Below, piece after piece: positions 1 through 10,787 of a stretch of 64,000 bases of DNA (its first letter is position 1; each line of letters opens with the position of its first letter). The stretch is taken from assembly GCF_933775445.1 (NCBI RefSeq), contig NC_065877.1, forward strand, positions 3,348,001 to 3,412,000. The letters are read 5' to 3'. The position numbers and the translations under genes are program-made. Source of the stretch: Argentina anserina. Its lineage: Eukaryota; Streptophyta; Magnoliopsida; Rosales; Rosaceae. The notes beneath the pieces were generated by a model that worked only from the letters and a program-made list of their open reading frames with translations, ran no database searches and was not told the origin of the DNA.

Positions 1-1
1 G

Positions 2-3000
2 CTTGAGCGAGTTCATCATTTTTTGAGGGGTCTTGATGCAAAACATAACAGTGCCAAAGGAGAGCTACTCAGGATGACAGAGCCTCCTAGCTTGACTAAA
101 GCTTTTACATATGTTCGTAAAGATGAGTCTCAGCAGGAAAGCCTTACTCAAGCACAACTTGAAGTCTTTAGTCTCACTGTTCAGGCAAAAGCACCAGCTC
201 CACTCCTTCAGCAATCCAGTTCAGTTCCACTCCACAAGCAAGGCCCACCACCAGGCTTTGGAGACCAGTCTCGTCCTTGCTCTTATTGCAAGGGTGACCA
301 TGCTCGTGACTCTTGTTGGAAGTTGTACCCGCATCTTAGGCCTAAGAGGCCAACCTTTCGTCCCAAGGCAAAGGCAGCTGTCCAGTTGATCCAGGAACCA
401 GATGTCTATGGTGTGGTCGGACACGATCATGACACAGCAGAAGGCGCCACATCCACAGCATCAGTAGCTGGTCGTGGTAAGATAGGTATGGCCTTAAATA
501 TTTCTAACTTTGTTGGTGGTGATACATGGATTATTGATTCAGGTGCTTCAGATCATATGACTTATGACAAATCTTATTTTGCTGAGTTATCATCTCCACC
601 AGTACCATATGTTACTAATGCTAATGGTGAGGCCTTCCCTGTGTTAGGAAAGGGGTCAGTTCGTGTCACTTCCACTATTGTCCTACAAAATGTGCTATAT
701 GTACCTGCTTTATCCCATCATTTGATATCTGTCCCACAGTTGAATGTTGAATCCAAATGTTCTGTGACCTTTTTTCCCATGTATGTGATTTTTCAGGATC
801 TTCTCACTGGGGAGTTACTAGGTCGGGGGTACTTGAGGGGCAGGCTGTTTCGTCTGGACCAGACATACGCAGGGGAGAAACCAGGAGCACAGCCACGAAC
901 CGCTTTAATGTCAACTTCTGACAGGCTAAGTGAAGTTTGGTTATGGCACCGACGCTTGGGGCATCCATCTTTTAGTGTTATGAAAAAATCCATGCCTTCT
1001 TTGTTTATTGGTGTGGATGAGTCAGTCTTACATTGTGAAACATGTGTTTTTGGCAAGAGTCATCGCTCAACCTATCTGCCTAGTATTTCAAATAAAAGTG
1101 TCGTTCCTTTTGAATTAATTCATTCTGATGTTTGGGGACCTTCAAAAGAACTCACAGTGTCTGGTATGCGATATTATGTGTCCTTTATTGATGATTGTAC
1201 ACGTCTTACTTGGGTTGTTCTTCTTAAAACTAAGGATGAGGTTTTTCCGGCTTTTGAAGCCTTCCTTTCCGAAGTTCAAACAGAGTACAATGCCAAAATT
1301 AAAGTTCTTCGCTCTGATAATGGGGGGGAGTATGTCAACCGTGTATTTCAGTCTTTCTTCAAAACACATGGGATTATCCACCAGAAAACGTGTCCTTATA
1401 CACCTGAACAGAATGGGGTATCCGAAAGGAAAAATCGACATTTACTTGATATGGCTCGTTGTATTCTCTTTAGTGCCAATTGTCCTAAGGATCTATGGGG
1501 TGATGCTATCATCGCATCTACCCATCTCATTAATCGTCTTCCCTCTAGTGTCCTCCAAGGAAAAGTACCATTTGAGGTCTTAGCTTCTTATGTCTCTTTG
1601 TCTTCCTTTTATAATCTTCCTGCTCGTGTATTTGGTTGTGTTGCATTTTTCCATATCCCAAAGAGTCAAAGGTCAAGTAAGTTGGATGCCCGAGCGCTGA
1701 AATGTGTGTTTGTTGGCTATGGGGGACATCAGAAAGGATACAAGTGCTATCACCCCCCTACTGGGAAGTATTATGTCACTATGGATGTTACTTTCTTTGA
1801 GGACATGAGCTATTATACCTCTTCTGATACTGCTCTTCAGGGGGAGCATTCATATTTTGAAGAGCTGTATCATGGAGAGGGGGAGACAGGTCATTCAGTT
1901 GAGGTTACTGATGCACCAGTTTCACATGCACCAGCCACTCCAGAGGTTCAGGGACCGGAAGATGACAGACAGGCACCACCAGATGATTCTGGTGTGATTG
2001 CTTCAGAGATCCAGGTACCAGAAGCTGAAAGTGTTCCTGCCCCTCCTGCTTCACCTGCTGTTACTAATACCCCTGACTCATGTCTCCCTGGTATAGAAGA
2101 TCTTCCATCTGAGGTTAGTAATTCCATTGGGGGTAATACTAGTGATGTTAATAGTAGGCAATATGTGTTACCAAACAGGTCTACTAGGGGTAAACCAGCA
2201 AAAAAGTATGAACCTACCCTCCAAGCCAAAGCTAAGTATCCTGTGGCAAATTTTGTGTCTACCCAAAGGTTGTCTAAGTCATATGAATCATTTGTGAATC
2301 AAATATCTGCTGTGTCAGTACCTAACAAAGTGCAGGATGCGTTGGGAGATCCTAAGTGGATGAAAGCAATGGATGAGGAGATGGAAGCATTACAGAAGAA
2401 CAATACTTGGGAGCTTGTATCCCCACCACATGGAAAGAAGGCAGTAGGATGTCGTTGGGTGTTTACAGTGAAGCATAACCCAGATGGGTCAGTGAGTCGG
2501 TATAAAGCACGCTTGGTGGCTAAGGGATTCACTCAGACATACGGCATTGATTATGATGAGACATTTGCACCAGTTGCAAAGATGAATACTATCCGGGTAT
2601 TGCTCTCTCTTGCTGCTAACTTAAACTGGCCTCTTAAACAGTTTGATGTCAAGAATGCTTTTCTTCATGGAGAACTTATGGAGGAAGTGTATATGGATCT
2701 TCCCCCTGGATATAAAACTACTCCTTCAGGTACCTTTGTGTGCAGATTGAGAAAATCTTTGTATGGTCTCAAACAATCACCTCGTGCTTGGTTTGGAAGA
2801 TTTTCTCAGTTCATGAGAAAGATTGGTTATAAGCAGAGTAACTCAGACCACACGTTATTTCTCCGACACCAACAAGGAAAGGTAACAGCTCTGATCATAT
2901 ATGTTGATGATATGGTTGTTACTGGTAATGATACTGTTGAGATGGATAGCTTGCAAAACCAGTTAGCCACAGAGTTTGAGATGAAGGACCTAGGTGCACT

Positions 3001-3790
3001 CAAGTACTTCTTGGGCATTGAGGTAGCCAGGGGGAGTGAAGGCATCTATCTGTGTCAGAGGAAGTATATACTTGACCTATTAGCAGAGACAGGTATGTTG
3101 GATTGTACTCCAATTGACACTCCTATTGAGCAAAATCACCGATTAGCAGAGTATCCTGACCAGGTACCTACCGACAAGCCTCGTTATCAGAGGTTAGTTG
3201 GACGGCTGATTTATTTGACACACACCAGACCTGATGTTGCATATGCAGTAAGTGTGGTGAGCCAGTTCATGCATAATCCCAGTGTGGATCACATGGATGC
3301 TGTTGTGAGGATTCTGAGATACTTGAAGTCCGCTCCTGGGAGAGGAGTAATGTTTTCTAAACACAACAATGTCCTTGACGTTTGTGGTTTTACAGATGCA
3401 GACTGGGCTGGAAATATTACAGATAGAAGGTCTACATCAGGATATTTTACCTTTGTGGGAGGTAATCTTGTTACTTGGAAGAGTAAGAAGCAAAAGGTGG
3501 TGGCTCGGTCTAGTGCTGAAGCAGAATATAGAGGTATGGCTCATGGAGTGTGCGAGTTGTTATGGCTGAAGAATGTATTACGAGAGTTGAGGGTTAAACC
3601 CAAGTGCGCCATGCAGTTATACTGTGACAACAAGGCAGCCATTGATATCTCACAGAATCCTGTGCAACATGATCGTACTAAGCATGTGGAGGTTGATCGT
3701 CACTTTATAAAGGAGAAACTAGATGCTAAAATTATTAGCTTTCCTTTTGTCCCTACAGAAGAGCAACTTGCAGATATACTCACAAAATGA
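2..3790 (+). mobile_element. Ty1/copia retrotransposon gag-pol polyprotein (5' end outside window)
   Basis: The frame is open from base 2, so it begins upstream of the window, and runs unbroken to TGA at 3788. Domains appear in copia order. They are a gag zinc knuckle (CSYCKGDHARDSC, spacing CX2CX3HX4C, one residue short of the usual form), an aspartic protease (DSGASDH near base 537), and an integrase with an HHCC finger (LGHPS, CETCVFGKSH) and a DDE-type core (HSDVWGP, RSDNGGEY, EQNGVSERKNRH). The reverse transcriptase (FDVKNAFLHG, LYGLKQSPRAWF, YVDDMVV) and RNase H (DADWAGN, SSAEAEYR, TKHVEVDRHF) follow. Integrase before RT is the copia arrangement. With no stop or frameshift in over 1,250 codons it looks recently active. 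Autonomy cannot be judged because the 5' LTR and primer-binding site are not visible. Confidence 0.97.
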
Positions 3791-3855
3791 GTTTGTAAGA
3801 AGGCATTCTATGACTCACTTGGCAAGTTGGGCATGGTGGATGTGTATGCGCCAAC

Positions 3856-4100
3856 TTGAGGGGGAGTGTTAGCGTGAGTCATGTATATAGTTTAGGAATG
3901 TAAATTAAATTGTTATTACTTTCCTAGTCTAGATGTGTAGTACATGTAGGGTTAGGGTTTGTACGTATTGTATCTCTATATATAGCCTCCACTGTGAGAT
4001 GAATAATATATCCGAAAATTCATTCTCTAAAACCTCGTTATATTTGACTCCACTCTTTCCATGATCGGAAAATGGCCTCTGGCGACGAACCATGGCGTCA
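3856..4100 (+). repeat. Polypurine tract and 3' LTR of the copia element (right edge uncertain)
   Basis: A purine tract (TTGAGGGGGAG, 3856-3866) follows the pol stop by about 65 bp. It is directly followed by TGTTAGCG at 3867, the usual TG start of an LTR. A TATA-like TATATATAG lies near 3977-3985, as expected for the U3 promoter. The right edge is a guess: CA dinucleotides occur near 4022 and 4100, and without the 5' LTR or target duplication in the window it cannot be fixed. Confidence 0.7.
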
Positions 4101-4770
4101 GAGTAATAGCGTGTAATTTTAAAACATACTCCAACGTACTATGTATATATGATTGGTATTCGCTCTTTTTCAAATTTTGTTGAAAAATGACGGGTTAAAT
4201 AAGATGTTTTTTTTTTCCGATCAAACAACCATTCCCTTTTTTTTCAATGGTATTTTCATCATAAATTTGGTAGTCTTTCTTATATCCTCTGGTTCTTAAT
4301 CATCTGATCTTACTCATCTTAGATCACTGTATCTTTAAGAGTGGTGATGCATGTGTCTTTTAATTAGCTAGTGTATTGTTTATCCCAGTTCTTCATATAT
4401 TATCTTCTACCACTTGGTTGAACCCCTTGAAGAGTTGAAGTTCCTAACTCTTTCGCATATTTTCACTAAAAATTGTTTGCCAGAAGCCAAAGCAGAGTAT
4501 ATTAATGATCTAGTCTAACAGTTTTTTTTTTGATAAAGCCTCATAAGCACGAGGACATTTATTGGAAACAAATAAGAAAGGGGATAACACCAAAACCTCT
4601 CATATAAGAAAAAAAACTAGCGAAATAAAAAATTAGGGATGGTCTAGTCTAACAGTGAGAGTGTATAAAATTGGCAACACGTATTGATTACAACTAGAGA
4701 TGGTAGTCATAGTACGAATATTTGATTAAAGCAGGTTTTATACAAATTAAGCATATACGATTGAAACTGA
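4101..4770. other. Non-coding stretch between the copia element and the first phosphodiesterase gene
   Basis: AT-rich sequence with poly-T and poly-A runs. A stretch at 4525-4640 (poly-T followed by a phrase on 'cacgaggacatttattgg') resembles a dispersed repeat also hinted at inside the CKI1-like intron near 15480. I see no gene. Confidence 0.5.
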
Positions 4771-5657
4771 TCATGGTTGGATATCAATTGCCATAATCTT
4801 CTCCCAAGAGTTTTGAGCTTTATCTTCGCTGATCATCTTGCATAGTACAAAACGAGTAACATTGAAGCTAAGGGTAGCAATGCCCTCATCGATTGTAGTG
4901 ACTTTCTCTTTAGCTCGTTTTCGGTCTTCATCTGTTAGATACCCATAAAGGAGATCCAAATGGGGACAACAAGCTGCATCACATCAACCAGAAAATCAAA
5001 TATAAGTTTCACATTCCATGAATCTATATAACCAAGAACAACAACTATTATTATTACGATGATTATTATCATTTTTTTTAATTCTCCCATAAAAAATCAA
5101 GTTTCATCAACATTTCTGTACTTCCAAACTCCAAATCACTTAAAAAAACAAAAAAGAATTTGTACTTACAAAATGTGTGTTCGAAGATCATAACAAAGCG
5201 TCCAATTTCACCCCATAACTGAGAAAAGAAATGTAGACGCCATTGTTAGCATGCATTATGAACTAGAAAAAAATACCATCTTTATAGCATATAAATCCCA
5301 TGAAGAGAAAATTGATGAATGAGTTTAGGCCCCAACTTCTTCAATTGGATCAATAATGAGGGAGACACACTGGTAGAAAAACCGACTAGTTTCAATGTGA
5401 TCAACAGTACATTCAAAACGGGTGATAATGTCACAAGCATCTTTGAATTGCCGGATTGCATCTTCTTCCGTCCTAAGCATAGATCCGACGACGGTGATGT
5501 GGGGTTCAATTTCAGGCCCACCAAAGGCCCGCAGGCCCTCCATCACCTGCTTGATCCGTTGGAGTACATGTGTGGGTGGAAGAGCCCACACTGCATACAT
5601 ATGCATTTCCTGCGCATCCTTGAATGCTTCCAATGCTTCTTGTTCTTGGGATGGCAT
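4771..5657 (-). CDS. Cyclic phosphodiesterase-like protein, paralogue A (second catalytic motif altered)
   Basis: Three exons on the minus strand: 5337-5657, 5170-5218 and 4771-4973, giving 190 aa. The family (plant CPDase, 2H phosphoesterase fold) opens ADP-ribose 1'',2''-cyclic phosphate made during tRNA splicing. It uses two H-x-T/S motifs. The first is present (PHITV, H53/T55). The second reads PHLD (H128, D130), so the Ser/Thr is replaced by Asp, whereas the neighbouring paralogue at 6894-7745 has PHLS. Exon 2 is 49 nt in both genes with the same phases, which supports the model. The first donor (GTTGGG) is weak but sits exactly where the paralogue splices. The ATG at 5657 is the first in frame before the conserved WALPP segment. 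The fold should be intact, but activity may be lost or changed. Confidence 0.85.
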
Positions 5658-6893
5658 CAGAATGGTAGCTGATTCCAGAAGACCGATGATTTCTCAGGAT
5701 GGAAGTTCTTAAAGTAATAATTAAGCACACTCAAAATTCAAAAATTATATCTTTGTAGATTGATAATTTGACTCTATATTGAAGCCAGCGTTAATTAAAG
5801 TGGAGGATCTGAACCATTGATTCGGGAATGATCTATGTAAGGAACGACAAATGGCAATCCATGAAGAGCTGATAACGAGATTTATGTATGTGGTTACATG
5901 AAACCTCCATGAAAATGGCAAAAAAAAAAAAACTATGTGTGGATAACTTTTTCTTTGATAACTTTTTTTTTAAATGTTTTTAACTGTGTGGATGCATATA
6001 TAGTCCGAGTAAAAGGGAATTAATAAACCAATTAAGTAACCATACAAAGCTCGTGGTCTTGTTGCATTGCTTTCCCATCCTTTGACGAGGTACTAAATCC
6101 AATTGCTCATCTCCCATGAATGAAAATCTGTACGTGGGATTCGAAAACACCAAACAATAGCGGCAACGTACAAAGTATAATCCACTTTGGCGCAAATCAA
6201 AAGAATAGTGCTTGTTCTTGGTTAATTGTCTTGAGCTCTAAATTCTGCGATTAGGAAAAAAAATGGATGATGGAGAGCTTCTTTAGATTCAGAACTTAAA
6301 TAGCATCAAACATGAAGTTACAGAGTTTCTAACAACATAATTAGCATTCAAAACCTATATAGCTTGAAAACATCGATTTGGGTCGGGGTCGACATTAATT
6401 AATTTGCTTATCAAACCATAGTAATCATGTTTAACTCGGCGACTTATAAACAACATTGTCTGTGATTCTGAAAGGAATACTTTGAACTTAGCATAAGATG
6501 TTCCTTTATTTGAATTTTTAATCCCTTGCACAACAATGTCGTCGGTTGTGTAAGAATATCCTGGTCGAGTTGTTCTTGCACTAACACTGGCCCATAGACC
6601 TTAGTAAGACATCAAGTTTCACAGCTAGGCCTCAGTGAGGAAAATCCATTGATTTGCCCACAAAAAAAGTTTCACAGCCTAGCGCAGAATCCTTGTCATA
6701 TCAAGTTATTAAGGTCGATCAGCACAGCGTTAGTGCGACCTTAATCAGCACAAGTTATTAAGGCCTAGGATCAACATACTTGCGATAAAACTTTAGATAC
6801 GTACTTGTAGATCATGGTGCAAGAAGCAGTCCCAGAAGTTAAGCAGTACGTACTTTATTACATATAAGGCTGATGTAAACAAAAGCATATAAT
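5658..6893. other. Intergenic region between the two phosphodiesterase paralogues
   Basis: It presumably holds the promoter of paralogue A (near 5660-5900) and the 3' region of paralogue B. It is AT-rich with A and T runs. Short open frames occur but none has homology or splice context that I recognise. Confidence 0.5.
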
Positions 6894-7745
6894 TTAATTG
6901 TTGATCTGGTGACGAAGAGTGGATTCATAAAACAGCTCCCAAGATTTTTGAGTTTTATCTTCGAAGTTAATTTTGTATAGTTGCATCCGAGTTACCGTGA
7001 AGATCATGGTACAAAGTTCCTCATCCACGCTCTTCACTATTTCTTCTGCTCTTTTCTTCTCTTCATCTGTATAATCCCCAAAGATCAAGCTCAAATGTGG
7101 CATATTAGCTGCGGTCGACCAAAGAACCAGAATCGTAATCCAATTTGTTATTCATACTTGGAACAAAAAAAACAAAAACAACATATACAAGTAATAATGT
7201 GATTTGCCAATGAAAATTGTTGCAGACATCTTACCACTACTGCAATGCATACGCGAAGCGAAGATTCCAGTCTCCCGTGTAAACTGAAAACAGAAATAAC
7301 TTATGTTGTTAATTACCATCATTCTTACTCCTAGTTTATTCACTTTATTGTGATTTTTCAATCGACCAATATAACACAAATGAACATTAACATTCCAGTG
7401 GAGAATGGATAACCTCACCTCATCTTCTGTTTTAAAGACAAGTGAAACACATTGGAAATAGAACTTGCTAGTCTCCAGTTGGTCGACTTGATAAACAATG
7501 GGGTTTACAGATCCGCATGCATGGGTGAACCTCTCAATAGCATCTGAACGTGTGAAGAGACAGGACCCCGCGACGGTGATATGGGGCTTGATCTCCGGCC
7601 CCCCAAATTCCTCCCGGAGGGCCTCCATCACCTTTTTGACCCTCTTACATATGTTGTCCGGTGGAATGGCCCATGCTGCCCACCGGTACAACTTCAGATC
7701 GTCGGTGGTGCTGCTAGCACTGCCTGGTTCAGATTGATTTGCCAT
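6894..7745 (-). CDS. Cyclic phosphodiesterase, paralogue B (both catalytic motifs intact)
   Basis: Three minus-strand exons: 7419-7745, 7235-7283 and 6894-7108, giving 196 aa, close to the roughly 180 aa of plant CPDases. Exon 1 carries the conserved WAIPPDN segment and H-x-T motif 1 (PHITV, H55/T57). Exon 3 carries motif 2 (PHLS, H130/S132) and the tail that matches paralogue A in layout. All junctions are GT-AG and in phase (0, then 1). Members of this family hydrolyse ADP-ribose 1'',2''-cyclic phosphate and nucleoside 2',3'-cyclic phosphates in the cytosol after tRNA splicing. The gene lies upstream of paralogue A in the same orientation, so the pair is a tandem duplication. ATG 7745 is the first in-frame start. 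Confidence 0.9.
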
Positions 7746-8247
7746 AGTGACAGTGGTTCAAGTAATCAGTGACAGAAATCAATAACTGAAATGTATGAAA
7801 GAATTGAAGACGAAAAAAAAGCACAAGCCATATATCATGAAGATAGAGGTCGATCTAGTTTGTTTGATGGGGATGGACATGTGTTAGGGCATCAGAGAAG
7901 CTTAATTTCTGGAGAGTGTCCTATTCTTTTGCATTCCTAATCCGGAGTGCAAATGTACGTGTTATCGATCTGATACAATTTTCACATGTTAATTATCAGT
8001 TTTTATTTTGGCACGTAATTTTATGATATAATGACAAAGAAATATGGAATAACAAGTACAAGTTACAACTTATTTGTAAGAACCAAGTACAAATGGCACA
8101 AATGTGTATCTGCAAATTTAACAAAAATTCTCATGGTAAATCCAAGCACGAGATGGCTAGCTAGGGTTGTGAATAATGATCCTATGGAAATGAGCGTGGA
8201 CAATCAAGAACTGTATATGTGATATGTCTGAAGAGTATAATTGTTAA
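7746..8247. other. Upstream region of phosphodiesterase B, up to the first solo LTR
   Basis: No recognisable gene. A 63-codon open frame at 8031-8222 has no features I recognise. The last five bases (GTTAA, 8243-8247) are the left target duplication of the adjacent LTR. Confidence 0.5.
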
Positions 8248-10403
8248 TGTCACAATCCCGAAATTTGAAGTGTTAAACTTGAAATCGAAGTCATGAAAAA
8301 AAAACTCTAAAACAATCTCAAATAAATCGAAATCATCTTATAGTCATAGCGTATCGTAACTGAGTTCATAGTACATCTCAGTCGATTTGATTATTACAAA
8401 ACCAGTTTATAATTCAAGCATTATAACAAATGGAAATGTAAAATCCACTCAATGCTCACCACAAATAGAAATAATGAACTTCAAAATCTTCAGAGTAGCC
8501 CTCTAATTTTGCTAATCCACACCTGCAGAACTATCCCCTACACCATCGTATAGGTGCACCGGGATTGTAGACACAAACCCAGTAAGCTTTGCAGCTCGTA
8601 TGAGTAAATCCACAGTATAACACGCATAGTATACAAGAGAAAATACTGAAAACATTTAATTATATATGCACTCATAAGTCACATGACGGCTCATCTGGAT
8701 GTCCAATAATATCTGAAAATATAAGTGCTCATGAGACATTGGGCAACCCATATGTTTACCTAAATTACATTTATAATACGGGTACTCATGACACTCAGGT
8801 ACTCATTTGTTACCCCTCATGCAGTACGCCGTCAGACACTGAACAACCCATCTGTTACCCAATATCACAAAAATATGGGTACTCATGAGACTCATGAACC
8901 TATTTGTTACCCCTCATGCAGTACACCGACAGACAGACTAGAGCGCTAACTGAATCGTAACTGTCACCTGGCCAAGGCTTGGTACCAATACAGCCAACAT
9001 GTCCGAAGACAGAAAACGTTTTAACATGATTCAAAGTTAAAACCACGTATTATTGTTCATGTAAATATTGTTCACATATTACTGTTCACCAATGTACTGT
9101 TTCATTATAATTACTGTTCACGTAAATACTAATCACCAAATTACTATTAAGAAATTTACTTTTTACAATTACTACTCAGAAATCACTTTTTACAATTTAC
9201 TGTACATAAATTACTTTTACATTTTAACTGTATATAAATTACTTTTATATTTACTGTACATAAATACTTTTACCATTTAATGTACAGAAATTACTTTTAC
9301 AAAAATTAATGTTTGGAATTACTGTTCATGCGCCGCCACGCGCCACCCTCCGGCAGCCGCGCGTGGCGCTCACGCGCCGCCCACAGTGGGTGCACGTGGT
9401 GCTTACGTGCCACCTCAAAACGCGCGCATGGCTTGCCCAGCGCCGCCCAAAACTTTGTCCGCTCCTCTCCTCCTCACTTCCACGGCCTAATGTTGTCTCC
9501 CTGTAGTTCCAAAACTCTCACGCGCCGCTACAGACGGCGACACACGCCACTCCAACACCTCCGCCCAAAACTCAACAAAACCACAAACATTCAACATGAA
9601 AGATGAAGAACATGAAGAGGAGATCACAACCGTACTTTTGTTGCAACCCAGGTCGCCGGAAATTGGCCGAAAAGTCGCCGGGAAGCTTCGGAAATCCCAA
9701 GCTCACCTCCGACGTTAAAACCTCTGATTTGAGCTCCAATTTCGTGCTACACCTAACCCAAAGGTTGATTTGCAAGGATCTATGGCTCCATTCACCTGCG
9801 GCGAGGTTTTTGCAAAAATCGCCGCTTGTCGACGAGGCTTCACGGCGGCGAGGGAGGGTGCGTCTCGCCCGGGGGTTGGAGTGGTGGAGCTTGCGGCGGT
9901 CTTGGGACTGGCGGTGAGAGCGACGCCGGCTGGAGGCGTGAGATCGGCGGAGGATTTTTCTTGATAGGGGGTTGGGGTCGAGAGGGAGAGATGGGCTGCG
10001 GGGGGGGGGGGGGGGGGGGGGGAGAGAGAGAGAGAGAGAGTTTTTTTTTTAGAAACTAGGGTTTCCAAAAATCTCATTTTATACAATTTCTAAAATCGGA
10101 AACCAACTTCTGTCGACAATAACTTTGACATACGACGTCCGATTAAGGTCTGTGACGTGTCCACAAACTCGTATCGGCAAGCTCTACAACTTCCGTGAAT
10201 GAAGTTTTCAGAGACGAGCGATGAAGTAAAAGTCGACTCTCATGTTGCGGAAACGTAACGTTTTTAAATTTTAAATTTCTGAAATCGGTTTTTGTTTCAT
10301 TTGACACCGACGAGAAAACGAAAAAATGCGATCTATTTAATTCTCAAGTTAAATGATTTACAATAATTTTTACAATGCAAACCCGAAAAATCAGAGTATT
10401 ACA
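8248..10403 (-). mobile_element. Solo LTR, family 1, copy 1 (minus orientation)
   Basis: A 2,156-bp unit that on the minus strand starts TGTAATAC..TTTTCGGG and ends ..GATTGTGACA, so it has TG..CA termini. It is flanked by perfect 5-bp direct repeats GTTAA at 8243-8247 and 10404-10408. Two other copies (10788-13051, 45554-48092) share its terminal sequences, its GC-rich middle and its repeated CTCATGAGTAC motifs. No gag or pol lies next to it, so it is best read as a solo LTR left by recombination; a complete non-coding element is possible. Peculiarities are a degenerate AT-rich tandem tract at about 9060-9310 and a 23-G run followed by (AG)n at 10000-10040. Confidence 0.85.
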
Positions 10404-10787
10404 GTTAAAGAACATAAGCTGCTTGTAGCTCTTGAAGAGTCTCTTAGTATTGTTAGTGAAAAGCTGAGAACTGAGAAACTCCGCGAAACAAGAGAGGAAA
10501 ATCGCATTGCAAGATATAACCAACACTCCATGATGAAACTAAGGAAGATCGAGATGCATGAGACTATGAGCAAGCAAGAACAATATTTCAAAGACCAAAT
10601 TGAATTCATACATGAATATCTAGGGATCCTAAACAAGAAGGTTTTGATAGACATGACCAGCCTGCAATTGACACGTACAAAACAAGTTGGTGGAAAGTGG
10701 AAACTGCAGACTTCATCAAGCAGTTCCACAATAAGAAGATAGAATATTTTGTGGAAGAGATCGAGGAAGATCGATGCTGATAAAAGT
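10404..10787 (+). pseudogene. Orphan coding fragment between two solo LTRs
   Basis: About 380 bp that reads as charged, helix-prone protein (for example EESLSIVSEKLRTEKLRETR and later KIEMHETMSKQEQYF), suggestive of a coiled coil. The first frame ends at 10742, but from about 10665 a second frame gives a sensible continuation (TYKTSWWKVETADF through VEEIEEDRC) to TGA near 10780, so a frameshift is likely. The left end has been cut by the solo LTR at 8248-10403 and the right end abuts the one at 10788. I do not recognise the family. It is probably a broken host gene or the relic of another element. Confidence 0.4.

Noticed and set aside
4525..4640. Poly-T headed repeat that could be a SINE or LINE tail
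   Set aside because: No internal promoter boxes, target duplication or coding sequence could be identified.
8031..8222. 63-codon frame upstream of solo LTR copy 1
   Set aside because: No recognisable motif, and the frame does not continue across the pre-insertion site into the fragment at 10404.
8685..8900. Evenly spaced CTCATGAGTAC motifs that look array-like, as in CRISPR
   Set aside because: This is a eukaryotic LTR minisatellite: spacers are themselves repeated and the array recurs in all LTR copies. No CRISPR genes are present.
9309..10086. Open frames of 65-123 codons on both strands in the GC-rich part of solo LTR copy 1
   Set aside because: They arise from GC-rich LTR sequence and are not kept as protein in the other two copies (11250-11370, 45996-46301).
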